A stretch of DNA of 9,848 nucleotides from an uncultured Clostridia bacterium (GCA_905236685.1 CAJOPD010000057.1:1-9848), one strand, 5' to 3'. Counted from the first letter of the stretch, positions 1-7,946 are shown. Notes: generated by a model not told the origin, from the sequence alone. Translations and numbers: made by a program.

Positions 1-222
1 ACTGTTATGCAAATAATAGAACATTCCAAAAGGATATACGGTGCAAACCAATTCGTGTTTTATGCCATTGCTGACGGCCTATTTGCGGTGCTCTCCCAAT
101 GCAAGCAAGGTATAGCCGATATGCTGTGCCTAAAACCAAAATCCCTGCAAATGTCTCTATTCCCAGTGGATGGCTTCGGTTGGTGCTGAAAAAATGGGGA
201 AACTCAAAATTAGAGATTTTTA
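1..222. other. Unassigned intergenic stretch
   Basis: No gene is supported here. Short open frames exist on both strands (plus 7-189, minus 5-229), but neither has a ribosome binding site and neither translation resembles a family I recognise. The two overlap almost completely, which suggests chance openness or a decayed sequence. Bases about 1-190 are richer in GC than the AT-rich promoter zone that follows. They could be the edge of a degenerate gene or an intergenic repeat continuing to the left of the window. I see no hairpin-plus-T-run terminator in it. Confidence 0.4.
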
Positions 223-252
223 TTGACATATATCACTTTTTTGGTATATAAT
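223..252 (+). promoter_or_regulatory. Sigma-A promoter of asnA
   Basis: A perfect -35 box TTGACA (223-228) and a perfect -10 box TATAAT (247-252) are separated by 18 bp. Transcription should begin near 259, giving a leader of about 26 nt before the ATG at 285. That is too short for a T-box or riboswitch, so any control would have to act at the promoter. I see no obvious operator palindrome. Confidence 0.85.
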
Positions 253-284
253 TATGAGAAATTTTATTGAAAAGAGACAGTATT

Positions 285-1292
285 ATGGAAAACCTCAAAT
301 TGCCGAAGGGCTATAAATCAATTTTATCGTTAAAGGATACCGAAATCGCAATAAAAAAGGTGAAGGACTTTTTTGAAAGAGATTTGGCGGAAAAACTTAA
401 TCTTACACGGGTTTCCGCGCCGCTTTTTGTGCGCCGCGACAGCGGTTTAAACGACACCTTAAACGGCGTTGAGCGCCCTGTTTCCTTTGACATTTTAAAT
501 CTTACGGGGGATTATGAAATAGTTCAGTCGCTCGCTAAATGGAAGAGGTTTGCGCTTTTGCACTACGGTTTCAATCACGGCGAAGGGCTTTATACCGATA
601 TGAACGCAATACGGCGCGACGAAGTGACCGACAATCTGCACTCGGTATATGTCGACCAGTGGGACTGGGAAAAGGTTATTGATAAGTCAGAACGGAATTT
701 TGATACCTTAAAAGCTACCGTGCGCCTGATTTACAGCGCTTTAAAGGATACCGAAAAATACATAGCGGAAACCTATGATTTTGCGGATATATATCTTCCC
801 GATGATATATTCTTTATCACAACGCAGGAGCTTGAAGATTTATATCCCGACAAAACGCCGAAGGAGCGCGAGTATTTAATTGCAAAGGACAAGGGCGCGG
901 TATTTTTAATGCAAATCGGCGATACATTAAATTCCGGCATAATTCACGACGGCAGAGCGCCCGATTATGATGACTGGTCGTTAAACGGCGATATTATCGT
1001 ATACTATCCCGTTTTGGATATAGCCTTGGAGCTTTCCTCAATGGGCATAAGAGTTGATGAGGACGCGCTTTTGCGGCAATTAAAGGTGCGCGGCAAGGAG
1101 GAACACGCCTCCCTTCCCTTCCAGAAAGCGCTTTTGGAGGGAAAACTCCCCTACACAATCGGCGGAGGAATAGGACAGTCGCGTATTTGTATGTACTTTT
1201 TGCGAAAAGCGCATGTCGGCGAGGTTCAGGCGTCTGCCTGGCCGCCCGAAGTTCTTGAAGAATGTAAAAATCACGGCGTAAATATTTTATAG
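285..1292 (+). CDS. asnA: Aspartate--ammonia ligase (asparagine synthetase A)
   Basis: AsnA makes asparagine from aspartate, ammonia and ATP (EC 6.3.1.1) in the cytoplasm. It uses free ammonia rather than glutamine and has a fold related to class II aminoacyl-tRNA synthetases. The 335-residue product matches the family length (about 330). Conserved stretches are QSLAKWKRFAL (81-91), GLYTDMNAIRRDE (101-113), SVYVDQWDWE (120-129) and the C-terminal GGGIGQSR (293-300) followed by QASAWP (315-320). QWD and the GQSR arginine correspond to substrate- and ATP-binding positions of the family. The frame stays open to a TTG at 267, but I chose ATG 285. The predicted transcript starts at about 259, leaving only about 8 nt before the TTG, and the protein begins MENLKLP in a family-like way. 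The gene is monocistronic, with its own promoter and a terminator directly after the TAG stop. Confidence 0.96.
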   Translation: MENLKLPKGYKSILSLKDTEIAIKKVKDFFERDLAEKLNLTRVSAPLFVRRDSGLNDTLNGVERPVSFDILNLTGDYEIVQSLAKWKRFALLHYGFNHGEGLYTDMNAIRRDEVTDNLHSVYVDQWDWEKVIDKSERNFDTLKATVRLIYSALKDTEKYIAETYDFADIYLPDDIFFITTQELEDLYPDKTPKEREYLIAKDKGAVFLMQIGDTLNSGIIHDGRAPDYDDWSLNGDIIVYYPVLDIALELSSMGIRVDEDALLRQLKVRGKEEHASLPFQKALLEGKLPYTIGGGIGQSRICMYFLRKAHVGEVQASAWPPEVLEECKNHGVNIL

Positions 1293-1330
1293 AAGTAAAA
1301 AAACGGAGCGATTGCTTCGTTTTTTTACTT
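1293..1330. terminator. Bidirectional intrinsic terminator between asnA and the helicase gene
   Basis: A 17-bp inverted repeat (arms 1293-1309 and 1314-1330, loop GATT at 1310-1313) pairs fully except for one G-T. The right arm contains seven T and the left arm seven A, so it can terminate asnA on the plus strand and the helicase gene on the minus strand. It begins immediately after the asnA TAG. The helicase TAA stop (1325-1327) lies inside its right arm. Confidence 0.9.
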
Positions 1331-4300
1331 GAAGAACTCTAAAAGTTCTTCTTTTGTCAGATTTGAAAGGGTTGCGGAATTTGTGCGTATCATATCCTCC
1401 GCAAGATACCGCTTTTTTTCCTGCAATTTCAAGATTTGCTCCTCGATAGTACCGCGCGTTGCAAGCTTTATAATATGCACCGCTCTCGTCTGCCCTATCC
1501 TGTACGCACGGTCTGACGCCTGGTCAACCGCCGCAGGATTCCACCACGGGTCATAATGTATAACCATATCGGCGCCAATCAAATTCAGTCCCGTACCGCC
1601 CGCCTTTAACGAAATCAAAAACACGCTTTTTTCACCGCTGTTGAACCTGTCAGCCATTTCGCTCCTTTTTTGAGCAGGCGTTCCGCCGTCAAGATAGAAA
1701 TTTGATATTCCCATATCGTCAAGGCGCTTTTTGATTATGGCAAGCATTGATGTAAACTGCGAAAAAACAAGTATCCTGTGCCCCGCATCTATGCCCGAGG
1801 TCACTATATCCTCAAAAAGCATCAGCTTTCCGCTGTCCTTATCATAATCGCTGTCCAAAAGTGCGGGGTGGCAGCAAATTTGCCTTAATCTCATTAAAAG
1901 CGACAAAATGCGCATATTGTCCCCGCCGTATTTTACTATATCCGACACCTCTTTTTTGCCAGCCGCAAGATACGCTGAATATATTTTTTTCTGCATAGGT
2001 GTAGGCTCTGCAAAAACGGTATTTTCTATCCTCTCGGGAAGCTCGGAAAGTACTTCGTACTTCATACGCCGCATTACAAAAGGCTTTATTTTCCGCCTCA
2101 GGCTCTGTGCCGCATCATCATCTCCGCCCTGCATTATCGGCTTTTCAAAGCTTTCGGCAAACTGTGCTCGCTGACCGAGATATTTCGGCATTACAAAATC
2201 GAAAATCGACCAAAGCTCCGAAAGGGAATTTTCTATCGGCGTGCCCGAAAGGGCAAAGCAGCTTTTTGCTTTTATTCGCTTTACCGCCTTTGCGCTCAGC
2301 GTTTTGGGGTTTTTAATATGCTGTGCTTCATCAATTACAAAGCAGAAAAAATTCTTTTTCTCATAATCCGCTATATCACGCCGCAAAAGCGGATAAGAGG
2401 TTATGATGAAATCATAGCCGTCCGTTTCGGTCAAGGCTTTTGTGCGCTCCTCCTTAGTCCCGTCAACAACCCTCGCTTTCGCCTTTGGCGCAAATTTTTG
2501 TATCTCCGAAAGCCAGTTATACATAAGTGAGCTCGGCGTAACGACAAGCGTTGTGGTTTCTCTTTTTTCACTCATAACAAACGCGATTACTTCAAGAGTT
2601 TTGCCAAGTCCCATATCGTCCGCCAAAATTCCGCCGAAACCGAGTTCTGCAAGCTGTTTCAGCCAATGCACGCCCGTTTTTTGATATTCGCGAAGAATTT
2701 TGTCAAGATATTCGGGGATTTTTGCCCTGATTTTTTTTATATTTTCTATAAGCCCGTCAAATTCGGAATTCGCCTCCATACTGTCCCTTGCACCAGCCAG
2801 AAACAGCGCGTAGCACTTGGAAAGCTCCTTCCTCCGCTCCTTCAAGTCGGAAAAGGAAAAATCAAGGCTTTCCAGCATCTCAAAATCTTTCAGCCCGTCT
2901 ATGATTAAAAAGGCTCCGTTTGACATACGGTAATACTTTTTCTTATTTCTTACCGCACTTAAAATTCCTGCAATTTCCGAGGGCGACAAGTCGCTTTCAA
3001 AGCCCACTTCCAAAAGGTCGATTTTTTTATTATAGTATATCTTACTCTTTATTTTCGGCGCTTCCTTCAATAAAAGCGCATCAAAACGCTGAGAGGTATG
3101 GACAGCCGCCATTTTTTCAAGCTCTTTTTTCGTTGCCGTGATGAAATCATAAATTTCACTGTTCTCCAAAAGGTACATATTCTGACCTTCTGCGCTGAAA
3201 TTTCCGAAAAATGACAAAATCCGCTCCTCGCTCTTGTAGTCGCGCACTATTATCTTGTCCCGCTCCCCGTCCTTTTCGGGAAGTCTTATGGTTATTTTGC
3301 CGTAGCTTACCGTGACAGCCGCAGAAATTACGCCGTCTTGCTCATCAAGATATACATTGAATTTAGGTTTGTCATCTACAATTGCGTTCTCTATCCCTTG
3401 CGTTATTACGCCCTTTTTCGTCTTTATTTTGGGAAGAACATTTGCGGCAAAGGATATTGAATTATCACCGTAAAAATCTATCTGCGTCCTGCTCTCTGTC
3501 GAAAGCGCGTTATATATCGGCATATACCATTCGCGCCATTCCTCAGTTGTTTCGTACAAATCCCCATCATACAAAAACCAGCTGCCGTCCGATACCACCG
3601 CAAGTCCGCTCTGTATTACCGATATATTTATATTCTCATCTGTCGCAGTTACATCTACCAAAATATCGGGGTCCTCGTGCTTTACCGCAAGATTTGCCTG
3701 CTGCATACCGTTTACGAAAAATGTGCAGTCCGCTTTTGCCATAAGCGGCAGCAGGCGCTTTGCGGTGAGGTCCCCGAATTCGCAGAATGTGAGTTTTGGT
3801 GCATAAAATGCCGACGCCTTCTGCTTATTTTCAAAAGCCTCCGCCATAATATCCAAAATTTCTTTTGCCGCCGTATCAAACTCGTATTTTGAGTTGTCAT
3901 ATGACCTGTGCTTTGACAGCTTATATTCCCCGCCCGTAATATACGCATTTAAAAAATTCTCAACGCTTGATGTATTTATCGCAGAATTGCCGAGCCTTAC
4001 AGATACCGAATAACTGCATTCGCGCCTTGAATTTGTGTTTATATTGAAGGAAAAGCCGATATAGAGACGCTCTTTATGCTGATTTTGCATTTCAAATTCA
4101 CGGCACAGCTTTAAAGCCAGCTTATCGTTGCTGTTTTCAAAATTGCCGTTTTTTAAAAGCTCTGCCTGCCTTGTTTTGAGCGTTGCAACTATGTGCTTAC
4201 AGCTCGCAGACATTGTCTGGTAATAGGGACAGGTACAGAAGGTTTCGGCAATCTTGCCGTTTTTATCAAATCCGATATGGACATTATAGATTTTATCGCT

Positions 4301-4432
4301 GTCAACGGAGGCTACCACACTTTCTTCGCCGCGCACTCTTATATGAACTCTGCCTTCCTTAAAATAATCACAGCCCGATTTATATATGCTGTCCGAACAG
4401 ATTTTTTTTATATCCGCGTCCGAAATTTTCAT
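1325..4432 (-). CDS. SWIM zinc-finger SNF2-family helicase
   Basis: This 1035-residue protein has the architecture of bacterial SNF2 ATPases with an N-terminal SWIM finger. The finger is CxCx(9)CxH (C66, C68, C78, H80), predicted to bind zinc and to contact DNA or protein. A long middle region (about 100-570) corresponds to the bacterial SNF2-associated segment. The motor follows: Walker A DDMGLGKT with Lys611, DEAQ box 701-704, SGTPIENS near 730, RILVFSQF near 885, and motif VI ending YRIGQ (977-981). All ATPase motifs are intact, so it should be an active double-stranded DNA translocase. Its cellular role in Clostridia is not established. The ATG at 4432 has a good GGAGG site 9 nt upstream and its own promoter. 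The gene is a single unit, convergent with asnA and divergent from the MreB-like operon. No methylase, nuclease or other defence partner is adjacent, so I read it as a chromosomal remodeler rather than a defence-island component. Confidence 0.93.
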   Translation of the reverse strand: MKISDADIKKICSDSIYKSGCDYFKEGRVHIRVRGEESVVASVDSDKIYNVHIGFDKNGKIAETFCTCPYYQTMSASCKHIVATLKTRQAELLKNGNFENSNDKLALKLCREFEMQNQHKERLYIGFSFNINTNSRRECSYSVSVRLGNSAINTSSVENFLNAYITGGEYKLSKHRSYDNSKYEFDTAAKEILDIMAEAFENKQKASAFYAPKLTFCEFGDLTAKRLLPLMAKADCTFFVNGMQQANLAVKHEDPDILVDVTATDENINISVIQSGLAVVSDGSWFLYDGDLYETTEEWREWYMPIYNALSTESRTQIDFYGDNSISFAANVLPKIKTKKGVITQGIENAIVDDKPKFNVYLDEQDGVISAAVTVSYGKITIRLPEKDGERDKIIVRDYKSEERILSFFGNFSAEGQNMYLLENSEIYDFITATKKELEKMAAVHTSQRFDALLLKEAPKIKSKIYYNKKIDLLEVGFESDLSPSEIAGILSAVRNKKKYYRMSNGAFLIIDGLKDFEMLESLDFSFSDLKERRKELSKCYALFLAGARDSMEANSEFDGLIENIKKIRAKIPEYLDKILREYQKTGVHWLKQLAELGFGGILADDMGLGKTLEVIAFVMSEKRETTTLVVTPSSLMYNWLSEIQKFAPKAKARVVDGTKEERTKALTETDGYDFIITSYPLLRRDIADYEKKNFFCFVIDEAQHIKNPKTLSAKAVKRIKAKSCFALSGTPIENSLSELWSIFDFVMPKYLGQRAQFAESFEKPIMQGGDDDAAQSLRRKIKPFVMRRMKYEVLSELPERIENTVFAEPTPMQKKIYSAYLAAGKKEVSDIVKYGGDNMRILSLLMRLRQICCHPALLDSDYDKDSGKLMLFEDIVTSGIDAGHRILVFSQFTSMLAIIKKRLDDMGISNFYLDGGTPAQKRSEMADRFNSGEKSVFLISLKAGGTGLNLIGADMVIHYDPWWNPAAVDQASDRAYRIGQTRAVHIIKLATRGTIEEQILKLQEKKRYLAEDMIRTNSATLSNLTKEELLEFFK

Positions 4433-4470
4433 TTTGCAGTGCCTCCTTCCCGTTTTTTTGGTATCCTACT

Positions 4471-4499
4471 ATTATAGCACCTGAAAACATTTATTTCAA
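4471..4499 (-). promoter_or_regulatory. Promoter of the SNF2 helicase gene
   Basis: Read on the minus strand, TTGAAA (4499-4494) and a perfect TATAAT (4476-4471) are separated by 17 bp. The bases TGC directly before the -10 make it an extended -10 promoter. Transcription should begin near 4464, about 30 nt ahead of the start codon. Confidence 0.8.
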
Positions 4500-4508
4500 T
4501 AGTTTTTG

Positions 4509-4537
4509 TTGCATTTTTCTCCAAAATGATGTAAAAT
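4509..4537 (+). promoter_or_regulatory. Possible promoter of the MreB-like operon
   Basis: TTGCAT (4509-4514) and TAAAAT (4532-4537) have a 17-bp spacer. The -10 matches consensus at five of six positions, but the -35 is poor. It sits back to back with the helicase promoter in the 137-bp divergent gap and is the best plus-strand candidate there. Confidence 0.4.
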
Positions 4538-4554
4538 AATTGCATAATATGTTT

Positions 4555-4560
4555 AGGAGG
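4555..4560 (+). promoter_or_regulatory. Ribosome binding site that fixes the MreB-like start
   Basis: AGGAGG lies 9 nt before the ATG at 4570. The reading frame is open upstream through this site to a TTG at 4540, where the Shine-Dalgarno would itself be translated as Arg-Arg. This shows the real start is the ATG at 4570. Confidence 0.85.
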
Positions 4561-4569
4561 AATTTCCTG

Positions 4570-5583
4570 ATGAAACTTACGGCACTTAAAAATGTGGTAG
4601 CCATTGATTTGGGCACGGAATATACCCGCATTTACTATAAAGGCGAAATAACCGTAGAGCCGTCCGTTATCGCGTTCGATACGCAGGACGGGACAATAAT
4701 TACGGCAGGCGCCGAGGCTGCGGCTATGGAGGGGAAAAATCCCGCTTTGATAACCGTTTCAAGTCCTCTTACAAAGGGTGTTATAACTGATTTTGACCTG
4801 GCGGCGCAGATGATTAACATTTTTTTGACTAATATCGTCGGAAATGTTATGAAGCCGAGAGTTTTCATAACCGTCCCATGCGGTGTTACTGATGTTGAAA
4901 AGCGCGCGCTTTGCGATATTTTGCGCGAATCGGAAATAAATGACATATATGTGATTGAATCTGCAATAGCAGGTGCAATCGGTGCAAACTGCGATGTAAC
5001 CATTGCGCGCGGTATGCTTTTGGTTGACTTGGGCGGCGGAAAATGCGACATAGCCGCAATATCATTGGGACAGGCAATAATCGGGCGCTCCTTAAAGCTC
5101 GGCGGAATGGACTTTACCGACGCATTGATAGATTATATCGCCGAAAAGCACAATCTTTCAGTCGGAAGGCAGTCGGCGGAAAGGCTGAAAAAGTCCATAG
5201 GCTGCGCCTTTATGCGTGAGCATAACGACATTGACGAGATAAGCGGATATAATTCCTACCTAAAAAAGCCGGAAAAAATTGCCGTTCGTTCGGAAGAACT
5301 TCGCGAGGCTTTCGCACCGCTCATTTCGCAAATAGCGGCTGAAATAAAGGCAACTCTTGACGAAATCCCAACAGAGCTTTTGGGCGATATTATAGATGAC
5401 GGTATCCTGCTTGTCGGCGGCGGCGCGCAGCTTTACGGTATGGCAAAACGGCTCCGTGCCGAGCTTAATATAAAGGTATTTTTGGCGGAGGACGCCGAAA
5501 TGTGCGTAATTAAAGGCGCGGGCTATGTCGCGGACAATATGGACAAGCTGCCCGATAATACATATATTTTTGCAAAGGCTTGA
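4570..5583 (+). CDS. Divergent MreB/Mbl-like bacterial actin
   Basis: The 337-residue product is an actin-fold protein of the MreB family, whose members form membrane-associated filaments that guide cell-wall synthesis. Family landmarks appear in order: phosphate-1 loop IDLGT (12-16), TVPCGVTDVEKRA (101-113), VIE...AGAIGAN (128-140), phosphate-2 loop LVDLGGGK (151-158), LKLGG (176-180), SEELREAF (241-248) and adenosine motif LLVGGGAQL (280-288). Length is normal. The sequence departs from true MreB: IDLGTEYTR replaces the usual DLGTANT, ESA replaces EEP, and GGGK replaces GGGT. By ungapped alignment, Ser131 and Lys158 occupy the positions of the catalytic Glu and Thr, so ATP hydrolysis may be weak or lost. 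It may be a regulatory or specialised paralogue rather than the main cell-shape protein. No mreC or mreD follows; it is the first gene of an operon with RNA methyltransferase genes. Family assignment is firm and function is uncertain. Confidence 0.88.
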   Translation: MKLTALKNVVAIDLGTEYTRIYYKGEITVEPSVIAFDTQDGTIITAGAEAAAMEGKNPALITVSSPLTKGVITDFDLAAQMINIFLTNIVGNVMKPRVFITVPCGVTDVEKRALCDILRESEINDIYVIESAIAGAIGANCDVTIARGMLLVDLGGGKCDIAAISLGQAIIGRSLKLGGMDFTDALIDYIAEKHNLSVGRQSAERLKKSIGCAFMREHNDIDEISGYNSYLKKPEKIAVRSEELREAFAPLISQIAAEIKATLDEIPTELLGDIIDDGILLVGGGAQLYGMAKRLRAELNIKVFLAEDAEMCVIKGAGYVADNMDKLPDNTYIFAKA

Positions 5584-5585
5584 TT

Positions 5586-6317
5586 ATGAGAATTTTTGAA
5601 GATGAAACCTTGGAGGATTTACAGACGGGCGGGCTGTTTTTGATACAGAAAAAGTCGGGGTTCCGATTTGGTATAGACGCCATTCTTTTAGCTGATTTTT
5701 CAAAAGATATTCCCTCCTGCAAAACGCTCGACTTATGCACGGGAAACGGGATTATCCCTGTTTTGCTTTCGGCAAAAACCGATACCGACAGGATTTTTGG
5801 GCTTGAAATTCAAAAAAGCGCTTTTGATACGGCGGTCCGCTCGGTAGAATACAATAATCTTGAAAACAGGCTTTTTATGACCTTGGGCGATGTCAAAAAT
5901 GCCGCCGAAATTTACGGAAAGCGGCAGTTTGACCTGATAACCTGCAATCCTCCCTATATGCCAAACGGGCGCGGCATAAAAAATCCCGACAGCGAAAAAG
6001 TCATAGCCCGCCACGAAGTTTTATGCACTTTGGAGGACATTATAGCGGTTTCTGCACAGCTTTTAAGGCATCGCGGGCATCTGGCGCTTGTGCACAAGCC
6101 GTCACGGCTTGCCGATATTATTTATCTTATGCGGAAAAATGATATTGAGCCGAAAAGGATACGGTTCATACATAAATCGCAAGGCGCAGAGCCCTCCCTT
6201 CTTCTTGTAGACGGCAGCTTTAAAGGCGGAAAAGAGCTTAGAATAATGCCGCCTTTATATCTTTACAACGACGACGGCTCGGAAACTGCGGAACTTATGG
6301 AGGTGTACGGAAGATGA
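5586..6317 (+). CDS. TrmN6-like tRNA1(Val) (adenine-N6)-methyltransferase family protein
   Basis: This 243-residue class I SAM-dependent methyltransferase belongs to the COG4123 group (E. coli TrmN6, B. subtilis YabB), whose characterised member methylates A37 of tRNA1(Val). Visible motifs are FRFGIDAILLADF (27-38), typical of the group, the SAM-binding LDLCTGNG (48-55), the acidic LEI (73-75), and the catalytic NPPY (121-124) used for amino-group methylation. The frame opens with a TTG at 5580 overlapping the previous stop, but I chose ATG 5586, with AAAGG 7 nt upstream and a 2-bp gap after the preceding stop. It overlaps rsmI by 4 nt, implying translational coupling. A YabB-like gene next to rsmI is a common Bacillota arrangement. 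The small GIY-YIG gene (yazA) found between them in B. subtilis is absent. The exact tRNA substrate is inferred from the family only. Confidence 0.88.
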   Translation: MRIFEDETLEDLQTGGLFLIQKKSGFRFGIDAILLADFSKDIPSCKTLDLCTGNGIIPVLLSAKTDTDRIFGLEIQKSAFDTAVRSVEYNNLENRLFMTLGDVKNAAEIYGKRQFDLITCNPPYMPNGRGIKNPDSEKVIARHEVLCTLEDIIAVSAQLLRHRGHLALVHKPSRLADIIYLMRKNDIEPKRIRFIHKSQGAEPSLLLVDGSFKGGKELRIMPPLYLYNDDGSETAELMEVYGR

Positions 6318-7162
6318 GCGGTATTTTATATCTTTGTGCAACACCTATCGGAAATCTCGGCGATATCTCGGAAAGATGCCTCGAAACTTTAAAATCGGTT
6401 GATATTATAGCGTGCGAGGATACAAGGCGAACATTGCAGCTTTTAAATCATTTCGGCATAAAAAATCAGCTTACCAGCTATCACGAGCACAACAAAGCCG
6501 AAAAAGGCAAAATGATAATAGATATACTGAAAAGCGGCAAAAATGCCGCTCTTGTTTCGGACGCGGGAACGCCCGCTATCTCCGACCCCGGCGAAGATTT
6601 GGTAGACTTGTGCATTGAAAACCAAATCACCGTAACTTCTATACCCGGGTGTGTTGCGGGAATAAATGCGCTTATTCTTTCGGGGCTTTCCGCAAAGCGT
6701 TTCGCTTTTGAAGGCTTTTTGTCGGTTAACAAGCGTCACAGAACGGAGCATCTTAAAAGTCTTAAAAATGACACGCACACGCTTATTTTTCACGAAGCGC
6801 CTCACAAGCTGACGCGCACCCTTTCCGATATGCTTGAAATTTTCGGCAACAGAAAAATCGCCTTGGCGCGCGAGCTTACCAAAATTCACGAGGAAATTAT
6901 CCGCACCGATTTGGAAAATGCGCAGACGCTTTACGACCAAGCTTCACCGAAAGGTGAATTTGTTATAATCGTTGAGGGCGCAAAAGAGATTGAGGAAGAA
7001 AATTTTTGGGACAATCTTACCGTTTCGGAGCATATAGAAAAGTACTTAAAGGACGGCGACGATGTGAAGGACGCCATAAAAAAAGCGGCAAAAGACCGCA
7101 GTATGCCGAAACGAGACATATATAAAATTTATCACGGAATTAGCGAAGGTGGAAAAAAATGA
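6314..7162 (+). CDS. rsmI: 16S rRNA (cytidine1402-2'-O)-methyltransferase
   Basis: RsmI methylates the ribose 2'-O of C1402 in the decoding centre of 16S rRNA, using SAM, and thereby tunes decoding fidelity. The 282-residue protein has the tetrapyrrole-methylase-type fold and the expected signatures: TPIGNLGD (10-17), EDTR (35-38), SDAGTPAISDPG (82-93), PG (111-112), FEGFL (132-136), FHEAPHK (159-165) and KGEFVIIVEG (213-222). The C-terminal part is Lys- and Asp-rich and helical, as is usual for the family. The ATG overlaps the upstream stop as ATGA, with GGAGG about 10 nt upstream, and the gene ends with another ATGA overlap into the HAD gene. All expected motifs are intact. Confidence 0.96.
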   Translation: MSGILYLCATPIGNLGDISERCLETLKSVDIIACEDTRRTLQLLNHFGIKNQLTSYHEHNKAEKGKMIIDILKSGKNAALVSDAGTPAISDPGEDLVDLCIENQITVTSIPGCVAGINALILSGLSAKRFAFEGFLSVNKRHRTEHLKSLKNDTHTLIFHEAPHKLTRTLSDMLEIFGNRKIALARELTKIHEEIIRTDLENAQTLYDQASPKGEFVIIVEGAKEIEEENFWDNLTVSEHIEKYLKDGDDVKDAIKKAAKDRSMPKRDIYKIYHGISEGGKK

Positions 7163-7932
7163 CGGAAAAATTTGCGGTATTTATCGATATAGACGGAACG
7201 CTTACAGACGACGGCGGTGTAAACCCGAAAAATGCCGCCACAATTAAAAAAGCGCGTGATTTGGGGCATTATGTTTTTGTAAATACGGGCAGGGCAAAGT
7301 CCTGGACAAGCCCTGAGCTTTTTGGAAATATAGAATTTGACGGTATGATTTCAGGTATGGGCTCTTTAATTGAAATCGGCGGTGCGCCCATACTGGAAAC
7401 GCTTATTGACAAGCGCTTTGTATATGAGGCGGCAAAGCATTTTTGGAATACGACTAGCTGCTTTTTTATAAGCGGAGTTGAAAAAGGCTTTATTCTTAAC
7501 CCTATCCCCTATTTTAAGGACTGGAAATTTTCCGATATTGACAGCCCTGAGGATTTTAACGGAAGATACAAAAACGAAAAAATACAAAAGCTTGAAATGT
7601 TTGGGAAAAATATAACCGACAGCGATAAGCGGTTTTTTGCCCGCGAGCTTGATGTTTACGACCACGGCGGATATATTGAATGCAGCCCGAAATCCTGCAC
7701 AAAATCGGGCGCTATGGCGTATGTTATCAAATACCTCGGCATAAAAAAAGAAAACACAATCGCAATCGGTGACTCGATAAATGATATGGATATGCTGAAA
7801 AATGCAGGAATTGCCGTTGCTATGGGTAACGCCATAAGCCAAATAAAAGAAATTGCGGATTTTGTTTCGACCCCTTGCCGTGACGGCGGCGTTGCATATG
7901 CAATCGAGGAACTTTTGATTAAAAGGATTTGA
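7159..7932 (+). CDS. Cof-type HAD-IIB family phosphatase
   Basis: This 257-residue HAD-superfamily hydrolase has the Cof/YidA-type (IIB) arrangement, with a C2 cap between motifs II and III. Motif I is FIDIDGTLT, with nucleophile Asp10 and general acid Asp12. Motif II is VNTGR with Thr43, motif III is Lys182 in CTKSG, and motif IV is GDSINDMDM (204-212) with its metal-binding aspartates. All catalytic residues are present. Family members dephosphorylate sugar phosphates, nucleotides or cofactors such as FMN or PLP, and the substrate cannot be told from sequence. The ATG lies in a 4-nt overlap with rsmI, with AAGGTGG just upstream, so it is probably translated by coupling. It is the last gene of the operon; its ATTTGA end is followed by a weak terminator-like hairpin. 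Confidence 0.9.
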   Translation: MTEKFAVFIDIDGTLTDDGGVNPKNAATIKKARDLGHYVFVNTGRAKSWTSPELFGNIEFDGMISGMGSLIEIGGAPILETLIDKRFVYEAAKHFWNTTSCFFISGVEKGFILNPIPYFKDWKFSDIDSPEDFNGRYKNEKIQKLEMFGKNITDSDKRFFARELDVYDHGGYIECSPKSCTKSGAMAYVIKYLGIKKENTIAIGDSINDMDMLKNAGIAVAMGNAISQIKEIADFVSTPCRDGGVAYAIEELLIKRI

Positions 7933-7946
7933 GCATAAAGTAACAC

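Noticed and set aside
7..189. Possible 60-residue plus-strand ORF (and the overlapping minus-strand ORF at 5-229)
   Set aside because: No Shine-Dalgarno, no recognised motif, and both strands are open over the same bases. Chance or decayed sequence is more likely than a gene.
253..284. T-box or riboswitch leader for asnA
   Set aside because: Only about 26 nt separate the predicted start from the ATG, far too little for such an element.
1325..4432. Part of a phage-defence system (DISARM-like SNF2 helicase)
   Set aside because: No methyltransferase, nuclease, DUF1998 or phospholipase-D gene is adjacent. Both neighbours are housekeeping genes, and the SWIM finger fits the chromosomal subgroup.
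6443..6940. 165-codon minus-strand open frame
   Set aside because: It is a shadow of rsmI, whose family motifs are all intact on the plus strand.
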